From UBA6912 sp041611095 (GTDB lineage Bacteria > Actinomycetota > Acidimicrobiia > Spongiisociales > UBA5794): a stretch of 64,000 nt of DNA. Location: the NCBI GenBank assembly GCA_041611095.1, contig JBFINP010000002.1, positions 1 to 64,000 on the forward strand, written 5' to 3'. The notes beneath the pieces are model-generated. The model ran no database searches. It saw nothing but the letters and a program-made list of their open reading frames with translations, and was not told the origin of the DNA. The position numbers and the translations under genes are program-made. The first letter of the stretch is position 1; every line of letters begins with the position of its first letter. This document shows, in pieces, positions 16,658 to 24,711 of the stretch.

Positions 16658-18532
16658 GTGGAACTGAGCCGGCTGCGCCGCATCGTGCGGGCCCGGTGGT
16701 GGCTCATCGTGCTGATCGCGCTGCTCGGGCTCGCGGCCGCGATCGCCTTCACCAACTACCAGAACGAGAACATCCAGCAGCGCCATCGTGCGGTGGCGAC
16801 GATCGAGTTCATCGTCGAGGAGACCGAGGAGACGGCGAGCACGCCGAGCCGAGGCGGGTCATCCGGTGGCGGAACCAGCCCGGCGGCCGACCTCGTCGAG
16901 ACGGCTGAGGAGGCCGCGCTCGAGGTCAATGCCGTCCTGCTCGAGCAGCCAAACATCTCGATCCGCGCCGACACCCAGAACGGCACGCTCGACTTCTCCG
17001 CCACCGCTCCGTCGGCAGAGCTCGCCGAGGAGATCGTCGCCGAGATGCGAGCCAACTACGTCGCAGTCGACCCGACCGCCGTCGACGTCGATGCCGAGAT
17101 CGCCAAGCTGATCAACGAGGCCTCCACGATTCAGGCTCGGCTCGACGACTTCGTCGAGCCGCCTGCACCGGAGATCCCGGAGCCGTCGGTGGCCGACCAG
17201 GCGCGAATCGACGTGCTCAACAACCGCATCAGCGCCGTGCTCACCAACATCGGAGAGCTGCAGGACGACCTGGACGCCGCCGAGAGCGACGAGACCAGGG
17301 CGGAGATCCAGGAGCAGATCGACACCGTGACCGCCCAGGTCGCGGAGCTCCGCCAGGAGGTGGAGAGCCTGACACCGGACGAGCCCGAGGTCGTCGCCTT
17401 CGAATTGTCGCCTGCGGAGGAGCTGGAGAAGTCGGCCCTCGAGAACCGGCTGCTCGCGATCGGTACCGAGTACCAGGACCTTCTGGACATCGAGAAGTCG
17501 GGTGACCGCATCGACCTGCTCGACGTCGTCGTGACCGACGAGACGCCTGCCGAGGCAGACCTAGGGCTGGCGGGGCTCATCGGCGTGGTCGCCGGAGTCA
17601 TCGCCGGGCTCATCCTCCTCGTGTTGCTGGATCGGGTTCAGGGGAGCGTGTGGACACCTCGTGACATGGCGCAGGTGCCGACGCTCGCCGAGGTCCCACA
17701 GCACGGGTCCCGGGTGGAGTTGCGTCCCCGCCGCTACCAGGCCGTGCGCCAGAAGGGCATTCAGTCGGTCAGGTCGGCGATCCTCGGTCTGTATCACGCC
17801 GCAGGCCCCACGACGATCGGGTTCACGGCCCTCGGAACAACCGAGGAGAGCACGAGCGAACTGGTGATGGACGTCGCCAAGAGCCTCGCCGCGGTGGGCC
17901 GGTCGGTGCTGCTCGTCGACGGGCAGTTGCTCGGCGTGCCGGCGTTCCGAGATGTCGTCTCTGGGGGCGCGACGCTCGCAGACCTCGTCGTGCACGACAC
18001 CGACGACGCGGCATTGTCCGCAAGAATGACTGGCGTGCTGGATGCATGCGTCCAGCTGGCGCCGAACCTCGGGGTTCTCCCCGGCGACCCGGAGTCGGTC
18101 GATGCGGTCGACATCCTGGCCAGCAAGTCGTTCCGCACCCTCACCCAGCGCGCCCAGGAGCGCTACGACGTCGTAATGGTCGTTGGGCCCTCGGCCCTCT
18201 CGCCGTTCGCCTACGTCATGACCGGCCTCGTGTCGGCGTACGTCGTGGTGGCGACGGTCGGCAAGACGAGACAGCGCCAGATCGCCCAGCTCGCCACGCA
18301 GTTCGCAGGCAGTCGGAGCCGCCTCATCGGCGCCGTCCTCCTCGGGATCAAACCACGACGGGGTTGGGTACCTGCCAGCGACCTCAGCCGTGCGGCAGCC
18401 GAGCAGGCTGCGGCAGCGGCGGCGATGACGGCGGCGGCCGAGACCGTCGAGGAGGTCGAGGGTGAGCAGGGCCTGCTCGACCGGCTGGGGCAATCGCTCG
18501 CCTCGCTGGCGGGCGACAAGCCCGATCAGTGA
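16658..18532 (+). CDS. Wzz/BY-kinase-like chain-length protein, degenerate P-loop
   Basis: 624 residues. There are membrane segments at ~13-32 and ~305-325 flanking an extracytoplasmic region with a coiled coil (~165-285), as in Wzz-type chain-length regulators. The cytoplasmic part has the BY-kinase fold pattern (SVRSAILGLYHAAG, VGRSVLLVDGQLLGVPAFRDVV), but the P-loop segment reads TALGTTEESTSELVMDVA, so the Walker A Lys is absent. No C-terminal Tyr cluster is present; the tail is Ala/Glu-rich. ATP hydrolysis and tyrosine phosphorylation are therefore unlikely. It probably regulates polymer length structurally. GTG start; overlaps the sulfotransferase by four bases. Confidence 0.82.
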   Translation: MELSRLRRIVRARWWLIVLIALLGLAAAIAFTNYQNENIQQRHRAVATIEFIVEETEETASTPSRGGSSGGGTSPAADLVETAEEAALEVNAVLLEQPNISIRADTQNGTLDFSATAPSAELAEEIVAEMRANYVAVDPTAVDVDAEIAKLINEASTIQARLDDFVEPPAPEIPEPSVADQARIDVLNNRISAVLTNIGELQDDLDAAESDETRAEIQEQIDTVTAQVAELRQEVESLTPDEPEVVAFELSPAEELEKSALENRLLAIGTEYQDLLDIEKSGDRIDLLDVVVTDETPAEADLGLAGLIGVVAGVIAGLILLVLLDRVQGSVWTPRDMAQVPTLAEVPQHGSRVELRPRRYQAVRQKGIQSVRSAILGLYHAAGPTTIGFTALGTTEESTSELVMDVAKSLAAVGRSVLLVDGQLLGVPAFRDVVSGGATLADLVVHDTDDAALSARMTGVLDACVQLAPNLGVLPGDPESVDAVDILASKSFRTLTQRAQERYDVVMVVGPSALSPFAYVMTGLVSAYVVVATVGKTRQRQIAQLATQFAGSRSRLIGAVLLGIKPRRGWVPASDLSRAAAEQAAAAAAMTAAAETVEEVEGEQGLLDRLGQSLASLAGDKPDQ

Positions 18533-19485
18533 TCCACGATCCGGAACAACCACCCATGGCTCGCCTGACCGACAAACTGCGTCAAGACACGGCCGACCGG
18601 CTCAAGGACGCGACGCCCCTGCACCTGCGGCGCCGCCTCGTGAGGCTGCGGCTCGCAACGCGCACGCGCACTGCAGGTCTCCGAACCGTACCCGACGTGC
18701 TCGTGCTCGGCGCCCAGCGCTCCGGGACCAGCTCGCTCTACAAATACCTGGGGCGGCATCCGAATGTGGCGCCGTCGCTGCGCAAGGAGATCCAGTACTT
18801 CTCGGTGGATTACCCGCGGGGGGAACGCTGGTATCGCGCGCACTTCCCGCTCGGCGTGCGGCGGTGGGCGGCGGGCGTGTTACGCCATCCGTTCGTGACC
18901 TTCGAGGCGACGCCCGACTATCTCTTCGATCCCCGGGCGCCGCAGCGTGCCCACGCCCTCGTGCCGGACGCCAAGCTGATCGCGATGCTGCGCGATCCCG
19001 CCGAGCGTGCGGTCTCGCATTACCACCACAGCGTGCGTGCCGGGCTCGAAGACCTCGACATCGAATCGGCGCTGCGGGCGGAGAAGAGTCGCCTCGACGG
19101 TGAGGTGGAGCGTGCGCTGGCCGATCCGGCCTACCCGGCGCTGGCCCTCCGTCGGTTCTCCTATGTTGCCCGTGGGAGGTATGCGGAGCAGATCGAGCGA
19201 TGGCTCGATCACTATCCGAAGGAGCAACTCCTCGTGCTGCGGAGTGAGGAGCTGTTCAGCCGCCCGGCGGCAACGTTCGAGCGCATTCTCGACTTCCTCG
19301 AGCTGCCCGTGTGGCAGCCCCCCGAGTTCCGCAACTACAGCTATCGCGGTGGCTCCGACCCGGACTACCCGCCGCCACCGCCTGCCGTTGCCGACTTCCT
19401 CGATGCCGAGCTCCGTGCCCCCAATGAGCGTCTCGTCGAGCTGTTGGGTGAGGAGTTCCGGTGGGACGCACCGTCCACGGGCTGA
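18529..19485 (+). CDS. PAPS-dependent sulfotransferase
   Basis: 318 residues. The 5'-phosphosulfate-binding loop is GAQRSGTSSLYKYLGRHP (~60-77), and the 3'-phosphate-binding segment is LIAMLRDPAERAVSHYHH, the two hallmarks of Sulfotransfer_1 proteins of the heparan-sulfate N/O-sulfotransferase type. It should transfer sulfate from PAPS to a sugar hydroxyl or amine in the cytoplasm. The GTG start overlaps the Wzz-like gene (GTGA), and the 3' end overlaps the deacetylase gene by 25 bases, which ties it to the polysaccharide operon. Confidence 0.88.
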   Translation: MIHDPEQPPMARLTDKLRQDTADRLKDATPLHLRRRLVRLRLATRTRTAGLRTVPDVLVLGAQRSGTSSLYKYLGRHPNVAPSLRKEIQYFSVDYPRGERWYRAHFPLGVRRWAAGVLRHPFVTFEATPDYLFDPRAPQRAHALVPDAKLIAMLRDPAERAVSHYHHSVRAGLEDLDIESALRAEKSRLDGEVERALADPAYPALALRRFSYVARGRYAEQIERWLDHYPKEQLLVLRSEELFSRPAATFERILDFLELPVWQPPEFRNYSYRGGSDPDYPPPPPAVADFLDAELRAPNERLVELLGEEFRWDAPSTG

Positions 19486-20276
19486 GAGAAGCGGCCCGCA
19501 AGGCGAGCAAGGCGGTGTTCGCCGCAGCCGACCCGCTCTTCGGCAGCTTCGGCGGCCCTCGCATCCTCATCTACCACCAGATCGAGGCCGGTCTTGGCCG
19601 CCAGATGGAGGTCACGAAAAAGGCGTTCCTGGCGCAGCTCGACTGGCTCGACACCCATGGGACCGTCGCGTCGCTCGACGACGCGGTGGCCACTCGTGGT
19701 TCGGAGCACGCAGAGCGGCGCTTCGTCCTCACCTTCGACGACGGCTACGACGACTTCTTCCGTCATGGATACCCGGCGCTCGTCGGCAGGGGGATGCCCT
19801 TCGTCCTGTACCTGACGACGCATCCCGTGGAGTCGGGGGAGGCGCTCTTCCCGGGAGGAGGTGCCGATCCGGTCACATGGGACCAGGTGACCACGATGCT
19901 CGAGAGCGGCCTCATGACCTTGGCGGCGCACACCCACACGCATCTCGATCTGCGCACGGCGACCGTCGACCAGGTCGAGGACGAGCTGGGGCGCAGCGAC
20001 GATCTCATTCGGGCTCGGACCGGCGTGACTCCACGCCACTTCGCCTATCCGTGGGGATACTGGTCCGAAGCGGCCGACGGCCCTGTCCGCGAGCGCTACA
20101 CCACCGCCACCCTGGGGAGCGGCGCACCCGTGAGCGCAGAGACGGACCCGCTGCTGCTCAACCGGGTGCCGGTCCAGCTCAGCGACGGGGTGTTCTTCTT
20201 CACCAGGAAGATGCGGTCCGGGATGCGACTGGAGGACATCGTGCGACGGAAGCTCGTCAAGTACACGGGCCCGTGA
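19461..20276 (+). CDS. NodB-type polysaccharide deacetylase
   Basis: 271 residues with the carbohydrate esterase 4 (CE4) pattern: ILIYHQIEAG, the metal/catalytic motif LTFDDGYDDF (~90-99), AAHTHTHLDLR with the metal-binding histidines, and FAYPWGYWSE. The family removes N- or O-acetyl groups from polysaccharides. No clear signal peptide is seen, so it may act inside or be exported atypically. It is paired with a sulfotransferase in the same operon, and deacetylation followed by N-sulfation (as in heparan sulfate) is a tempting but unproven combination. GTG start within the upstream gene. Confidence 0.87.
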   Translation: MGRTVHGLREAARKASKAVFAAADPLFGSFGGPRILIYHQIEAGLGRQMEVTKKAFLAQLDWLDTHGTVASLDDAVATRGSEHAERRFVLTFDDGYDDFFRHGYPALVGRGMPFVLYLTTHPVESGEALFPGGGADPVTWDQVTTMLESGLMTLAAHTHTHLDLRTATVDQVEDELGRSDDLIRARTGVTPRHFAYPWGYWSEAADGPVRERYTTATLGSGAPVSAETDPLLLNRVPVQLSDGVFFFTRKMRSGMRLEDIVRRKLVKYTGP

Positions 20277-20277
20277 C

Positions 20278-21432
20278 GTGAGCAACCCCGTCTACCTCTT
20301 CGTCATCAACTCCTTCGGCGCCGGAGGTGCGGAGCGTTCCTTGGTGGAGCTGCTCCCGAAGATGGAAGAGCATGGCATCCGGCCCGTCGTGGCGTGCCTC
20401 GAGTACCAGGATGTCGGCTTCGAGGACGAGGCGCGCATGTCCGGTCGCGACGTCCGCATCCTCGAGGGCAATGGCCGGTTGGGCCAGATCCGGTCCTTGC
20501 GACGGGTGATCAGAGAGCTGCGCCCGTCGCTCGTCTACACGTCGCTCTTCGACGCCGACATAGCGGGTCGCCTCGCAGCCATCGGTCTCGACGTCCCGGT
20601 GATGTCGCTGCTCGCCAACACGGCCTACGACGACGCCCGCCTTGCCGATCCGAACGTCAACGAGAAGAAGCTCCGCCTCGTGCAGGCGGTGGACGGGTTC
20701 ACGGCCCGTCACCTCACGGATCACTTCCATGCGCTGAGCGAGGCGGTCAAGGACTCCACAGTCGAGACCCTCGGCGTCGCTCGCAACCGCATCTCCGTGG
20801 TGTACCGGGGGCGTGACGGAGGCCGGCTCGGAGAAGCCGGCACCGAACGGCGCAACCGGATGCGGGGGGCGCTGGGCCTCTCGGAGCAGACCGAAGTCGT
20901 GCTGACGGTCGGCCGGCAGGAGTACCAGAAGGGCCACAAACACCTCGTGTCGGCGTTTGCCGGGGTGGCGTCGGAGCGCCCCAACGCCCAGCTCCTCATC
21001 GCCGGCCGTCAGGGACACGCCACGAACGACCTCGAGGCCCAGATCGCGACTCTCGACCTCGACCAGAGGGTGAGACTCCTCGGCCATCGCGCCGATGTGC
21101 CGGACGTCCTCGCCGCGGCCGACCTGTTCGTCTTCCCCTCGGTGTACGAGGGCCTTGGCGGCGCTCTCATCGAAGCGCTGGCCCTCGGGTTGCCCGTCGT
21201 TGCCTCGGATCTCCCCGCTCTCCGTGAGGTCGTGGCCGAGAACGAGAACGCACTCCTGGTGCCCCCGGCGCAGCCCGAACCGCTCCGGGCGGCGATCGTC
21301 GAGCTGCTCGGGGACCCCGAACGCCTGCAAGGCTTCGGGTTGCGGAGCCGTGAGATCTTCGAGGAGCGGTTTCAGGCAGATGCCGCATCGGAGCAGTTCC
21401 TCGCGCTCCTCGAGTCGGTGGCTCGGCGATGA
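20278..21432 (+). CDS. GT4-type glycosyltransferase
   Basis: 384 residues. NSFGAGGAERSLVELLPKM is the N-terminal loop of GT4 enzymes. The donor domain starts VVLTVGRQEYQKGHKHLVSAF and has E-x7-E in YEGLGGALIEALALG. The GTG start is one base after the stop of the deacetylase gene, so it ends the operon that begins at capD. It presumably adds one sugar of the repeat unit at the cytoplasmic membrane. Confidence 0.88.
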   Translation: MSNPVYLFVINSFGAGGAERSLVELLPKMEEHGIRPVVACLEYQDVGFEDEARMSGRDVRILEGNGRLGQIRSLRRVIRELRPSLVYTSLFDADIAGRLAAIGLDVPVMSLLANTAYDDARLADPNVNEKKLRLVQAVDGFTARHLTDHFHALSEAVKDSTVETLGVARNRISVVYRGRDGGRLGEAGTERRNRMRGALGLSEQTEVVLTVGRQEYQKGHKHLVSAFAGVASERPNAQLLIAGRQGHATNDLEAQIATLDLDQRVRLLGHRADVPDVLAAADLFVFPSVYEGLGGALIEALALGLPVVASDLPALREVVAENENALLVPPAQPEPLRAAIVELLGDPERLQGFGLRSREIFEERFQADAASEQFLALLESVARR

Positions 21433-21490
21433 CCGGGACCTGTGCTCGAAATGGGTCGGTCAGCCCGTTCGGGCAGATTGGACCCGCTGC

Positions 21491-21496
21491 TACGCT
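21491..21496 (+). promoter_or_regulatory. Putative -10 element for the SGNH/lipoyl-like cassette
   Basis: TACGCT with a weak -35-like TTCGGG 17 bases upstream (21468-21473). It lies 83 bases before the first gene of the cassette, in the only sizeable gap after the capD operon, so the cassette may have its own promoter. Confidence 0.35.
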
Positions 21497-21579
21497 CGCC
21501 GGGCGACGCCCGAGCGGAGTCACGAGGTGGGGGATGGTGCGTCGCTTGAGTTGCCCCGCCACCGCAGGAGCAACGTGTC

Positions 21580-22266
21580 ATGTCTGACAGGCGAACCTTG
21601 AAACTCTTCGTCAAGGGCAATGCCGACATCGTCAACGCCGTGCTGTCGAAGAACGACGGCGGGGTGCGATTGACCTCAGGGGTGCGAGAGCTGGTTGCAG
21701 CCTCGTTTCCTGGGTCGTCCGTCACGGTCGACTCGGAACCGAGCCATGGGTTCGGCGAGCTGCGGCGAGAGCTCGCGGCCGGCACCACGAAGATCAACAC
21801 GATGCAACCCGATGTCGTGGTCTTGTCGCTGGCCGACGATGTCGCCGCGCTGGCGGACCAACCCGCGGTCACCGAAGAGGTCCTCGCTGCCTTGCAAGAG
21901 GACCTGGTGGCGGCCATCACTGCGATCAAAGAGCTGGGAGCGCACATCCTCGTCGCCAACGTATCGACCTTCGATCCCGGAGATGCGACGACCAACTACC
22001 ACGGACTGGCACCTGAGCCGTTTGCGCTGCGGGCGCACCGCCTCGACCTCATGCTCGTCGGCGTCTCGCATACCAACGGGATCTCGGTCATCGACGTGGA
22101 CCGCCTACTCGCCGAGCACGGGGCCGCGTCGGTCGTTCGCCGACCAGCGCATTACAACGCCGAAGGGTGTTCGATCATCGCCGACGAGGTCGTTCGGATT
22201 CTCGAGGACTACGGGTTCTTCGACGATCGCCCCCTCGTTGCCCAGGTGGGTGCAGGAGCAGGATGA
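21580..22266 (+). CDS. Divergent SGNH-like protein
   Basis: 228 residues. The layout resembles SGNH hydrolases: a first strand LKLFVKGNADIVNAVL where GDS would be expected, VVVLSLADDV at the middle strand, and a C-terminal ISVIDVDRLLAEHG followed by RRPAHYNAEG, where DxxH is expected. The block-I Ser and the Asp of the DxxH pair are not conserved; the His is. So it is either a non-hydrolytic member or uses other residues. It is clearly related to the protein at 22697-23704 through the shared I-x-DVDR-[IL]-L segment. It overlaps the next gene by four bases (ATGA). No signal peptide. Confidence 0.72.
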   Translation: MSDRRTLKLFVKGNADIVNAVLSKNDGGVRLTSGVRELVAASFPGSSVTVDSEPSHGFGELRRELAAGTTKINTMQPDVVVLSLADDVAALADQPAVTEEVLAALQEDLVAAITAIKELGAHILVANVSTFDPGDATTNYHGLAPEPFALRAHRLDLMLVGVSHTNGISVIDVDRLLAEHGAASVVRRPAHYNAEGCSIIADEVVRILEDYGFFDDRPLVAQVGAGAG

Positions 22267-22697
22267 TCACGAAGCTCGAGGTACCCGCCGTCGATGGGGC
22301 GATGCAAGGCGGCAAGGTGTTGCGCTGGCACAAGCGAGAGGGCGACACCATCGCCTTCGGAGAGGACATATGCGAGCTCGCCATCGACGAGTTCGCCGTG
22401 CTGCGCCGCACCGCGCGGGCAACCCTGCTCACGAGGCGCCGGCGTGACAAGCTGAAGAGCGACCTGGAGACTCGCGAGGGCGTCTACTTCGAGGTGGTGG
22501 TGACCTCCTCCGACACCGGCGTGCTGCGCAAGATCGTGGCCGAGGAAGGTGTTCGCATCGGCGTGGGCGACCTGCTGGCCGTGGCGACCACCGATGCTGA
22601 TGAGCCGCTCGACGGCGACGCCGACCGGTGGCGGGAGGCTCCGGCACTGCGGGTCGTCGTGAACCGCAAGGGCGACGAATGGGACGAGGGGGACTGA
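22263..22697 (+). CDS. Lipoyl/biotinyl-domain-like protein without attachment Lys
   Basis: 144 residues. The first half reads like an E2 lipoyl domain (KLEVPAVDGAMQGGKVLRWH, then KREGDTIAFGEDICELAIDE) and the second half like its return strand (TGVLRKIVAEEGVRIGVGDL). At the hairpin where lipoyl domains have DKA, this protein has DEF, so the modifiable lysine is missing. A basic insert (TLLTRRRRDKLKSDLE) separates the halves. It may be a beta-sandwich adaptor, not a cofactor carrier. The ATG overlaps the upstream stop by four bases, and its own stop shares a base with the next start (TGATG): a tightly coupled trio. Function unknown. Confidence 0.75.
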   Translation: MITKLEVPAVDGAMQGGKVLRWHKREGDTIAFGEDICELAIDEFAVLRRTARATLLTRRRRDKLKSDLETREGVYFEVVVTSSDTGVLRKIVAEEGVRIGVGDLLAVATTDADEPLDGDADRWREAPALRVVVNRKGDEWDEGD

Positions 22698-23704
22698 TGG
22701 GGCTGCCGAAGCCGGCCAAGCTGGCGCTCAAGACCTGGCGCAGTGTCTTCGGAGAGGACACCAGAATCGAGGACTGGTTGCGCAAGCGCTACCTCACCTC
22801 GCTTCGCAACGAGGTCAAGAAGGACTCGGGTCCCGGCTGGGTGCAGTACTCGACGTCCAGAGCCGTCGTCGTCAGCGAGTCCGACGCCTTCCCCGAGCCG
22901 CGGCGCGGCATCGAGCTGCGCGGCGGCTGCGACATGCCATCGGCGTTCACTGCAGCGCCGCTGATCCGGGAGGGGATCCGGGGCACGGTTGCGATCAACC
23001 GCCAGTTCGCCGGAACGGGAGGACACCGTTCTGATCAGATCCTGCAAACGCTCGACGAGCTCGCTCCCGACGCCATCGCCGAGACCCGCGAGCAGTTGCG
23101 CCTCAACTCCGTCTACTTCGAGCCGGTGTTCTTCGAGCCGACATTCCGAGTCGCCAACCTGCCGCAGGCAGGCGAGTTCCCCAAGAGCGTGGTGGTGCTC
23201 GGCATCGCCTCGGACGAGGTGCGGCAGCTGTACCGGCATCGCGAGCAAGGGTTCCTCGTCGACCCTGGAGGCTGGTGGTTGAACCAGGACCTCAACAACG
23301 TGCTCGGCGACCTGTCTGCGGTCGAGTGGTTCCGCGCCAACTTCAAACGGGTGGGTCGCATGCCGCTGGACGACTTCCGGAAGAACAACACTCGCCTCGT
23401 CGGAGAGATTCGCGAGCGGACGGGCGCTGCCATCGTCTACTACAACACGATGGTGCTCGATCCGGCCAACCCGACGCACAACTACCAGCTCGTGAAGGCC
23501 GCGCACAGCGTCCGGCGCCGCGAGTTTGCGATTGCGCTCGCCGAGCTCTCGCGAGACCTCGACTTCTCCATCGTCGACGTCGACCGGATCCTCAAGGGCG
23601 CCGGAGTGAAGGAGCAGGTCGACTTCGCCCACTTCCCGACCGACCGGATGATGCCCATCGGCGCCGAGTTCCACCGCGTGCTGGGAACGCTCGGCATCGT
23701 TTGA
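22697..23704 (+). CDS. SGNH-like protein, second copy
   Basis: 335 residues. An N-terminal ~100 residues of unknown type (IELRGGCDMPSAF) precede an SGNH-like part: SVVVLGIASDEVRQLY, AAIVYYNTMVLDPANP, FSIVDVDRILKGAGVK and VDFAHFPTDRM. The last carries a D-x-x-H arrangement like the catalytic pair of SGNH hydrolases. The C-terminal region aligns by eye with the protein at 21580-22266, so they are diverged paralogues. No signal peptide or membrane segment is evident. Its place between the lipoyl-like gene and a sulfotransferase in a polysaccharide locus suggests a role in modifying the glycan, for instance O-acyl transfer. Confidence 0.72.
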   Translation: MGLPKPAKLALKTWRSVFGEDTRIEDWLRKRYLTSLRNEVKKDSGPGWVQYSTSRAVVVSESDAFPEPRRGIELRGGCDMPSAFTAAPLIREGIRGTVAINRQFAGTGGHRSDQILQTLDELAPDAIAETREQLRLNSVYFEPVFFEPTFRVANLPQAGEFPKSVVVLGIASDEVRQLYRHREQGFLVDPGGWWLNQDLNNVLGDLSAVEWFRANFKRVGRMPLDDFRKNNTRLVGEIRERTGAAIVYYNTMVLDPANPTHNYQLVKAAHSVRRREFAIALAELSRDLDFSIVDVDRILKGAGVKEQVDFAHFPTDRMMPIGAEFHRVLGTLGIV

Positions 23705-23720
23705 GATCCGAGACGGCGCA

Positions 23721-24680
23721 GTGAACAGCATCTTCCCCTTTTTCGTCGGCAGCGGGCGGTCCGGCACGACGCTGTTCCGCAACGTCTTCGACGCCCACCC
23801 CGAGCTGGCGATGACTCACGAGGCGCACTTCGTGCTCCCGATGGCGCTGCGCCGGTCTCGCTACGAGCGAGCAGGCGGCCTCGACGTCGGCGCCTTCGTG
23901 GCCGATCTGTACTCGAACTCCAACTTCGTGCGCCAGGGTCTCGAGAAGTACGCGGTCCTCGCCTGGCTCGACGATGTCACACCGCAGACGTACGCAGACG
24001 CGGTGCGCACCGTGTTCCAACTGTATGCGGCCCGGCAGGGCAAGACTCTGTACGGGGACAAGACGCCGGGCTACGTCACCCACCTCGGTGTGCTCGCCGA
24101 GCAGTTCCCCGAGGCGCGCTTCGTGCACATCATTCGTGACGCCCGCGACGTGGCGCTGGCATACCTCGACCGGGAAGAGTGGGGCCCGAGCACCATGGCG
24201 GACGCCGCTCTCTACTGGACGTCACGGGTCGCACGGGGGCGGGCTGCAGGCAGCGCACTTGGGCCTGCCCGGTACCGCGAGGTGCGTTACGAGGACATGG
24301 TGGAGGACCCCGAGACCACGACACGGGTGTTGTGTGAGTTCCTCGGTCTACCTTTCCGAGCGCAGATGCTGGAGTTCCACCGCTACGGCGCCGACTTCGC
24401 CGAAGCCACGGCCCACCCCGACGCCTTCCGCGGGCTCGCTCAACCGATCACCAAGGGCATGCGAGATTGGCGGACCCAGATGAGCCCCGACGACGTCATC
24501 CTGGTCGAGGCGATCACCGGCCACTTGTTGCGCGACCTCGGCTACGAGGTGACGGGCGCCACTGCCTCCGCGGCGGTCCAGGCACGAGTTGCCTGGTCGA
24601 GGACCGCATGGCAGGCCAAACGCGCCGCTGCTCGGATCGGTCCGGTCGGTCGCCGGGTCCGCAAGCTCGTCAGGCGGTGA
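23721..24680 (+). CDS. Sulfotransferase family protein
   Basis: 319 residues. PAPS-binding motifs are FVGSGRSGTTLFRNVFDAHP at residues 8-27 and FVHIIRDARDVALAYLDREE around 135-155, as in Sulfotransfer_3-type proteins. The C-terminus is basic and hydrophobic-poor. It is 16 bases after the SGNH-like gene with a GTG start, so it belongs to that cassette. Together with the enzyme at 18529 it makes two distinct sulfotransferases in the locus, implying a glycan sulfated at more than one position. Confidence 0.85.
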   Translation: MNSIFPFFVGSGRSGTTLFRNVFDAHPELAMTHEAHFVLPMALRRSRYERAGGLDVGAFVADLYSNSNFVRQGLEKYAVLAWLDDVTPQTYADAVRTVFQLYAARQGKTLYGDKTPGYVTHLGVLAEQFPEARFVHIIRDARDVALAYLDREEWGPSTMADAALYWTSRVARGRAAGSALGPARYREVRYEDMVEDPETTTRVLCEFLGLPFRAQMLEFHRYGADFAEATAHPDAFRGLAQPITKGMRDWRTQMSPDDVILVEAITGHLLRDLGYEVTGATASAAVQARVAWSRTAWQAKRAAARIGPVGRRVRKLVRR

Positions 24681-24711
24681 GTTCGAACCGAGCGCGGCGC
24701 CGCATGCCCGC

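Noticed and set aside
14437..16755. Very long open frame antisense to the CapD-like gene (over 700 codons)
   Set aside because: It has no recognisable domain and is His/Arg/Asp-rich in the way high-GC antisense frames are. The plus-strand frame has clear catalytic motifs.
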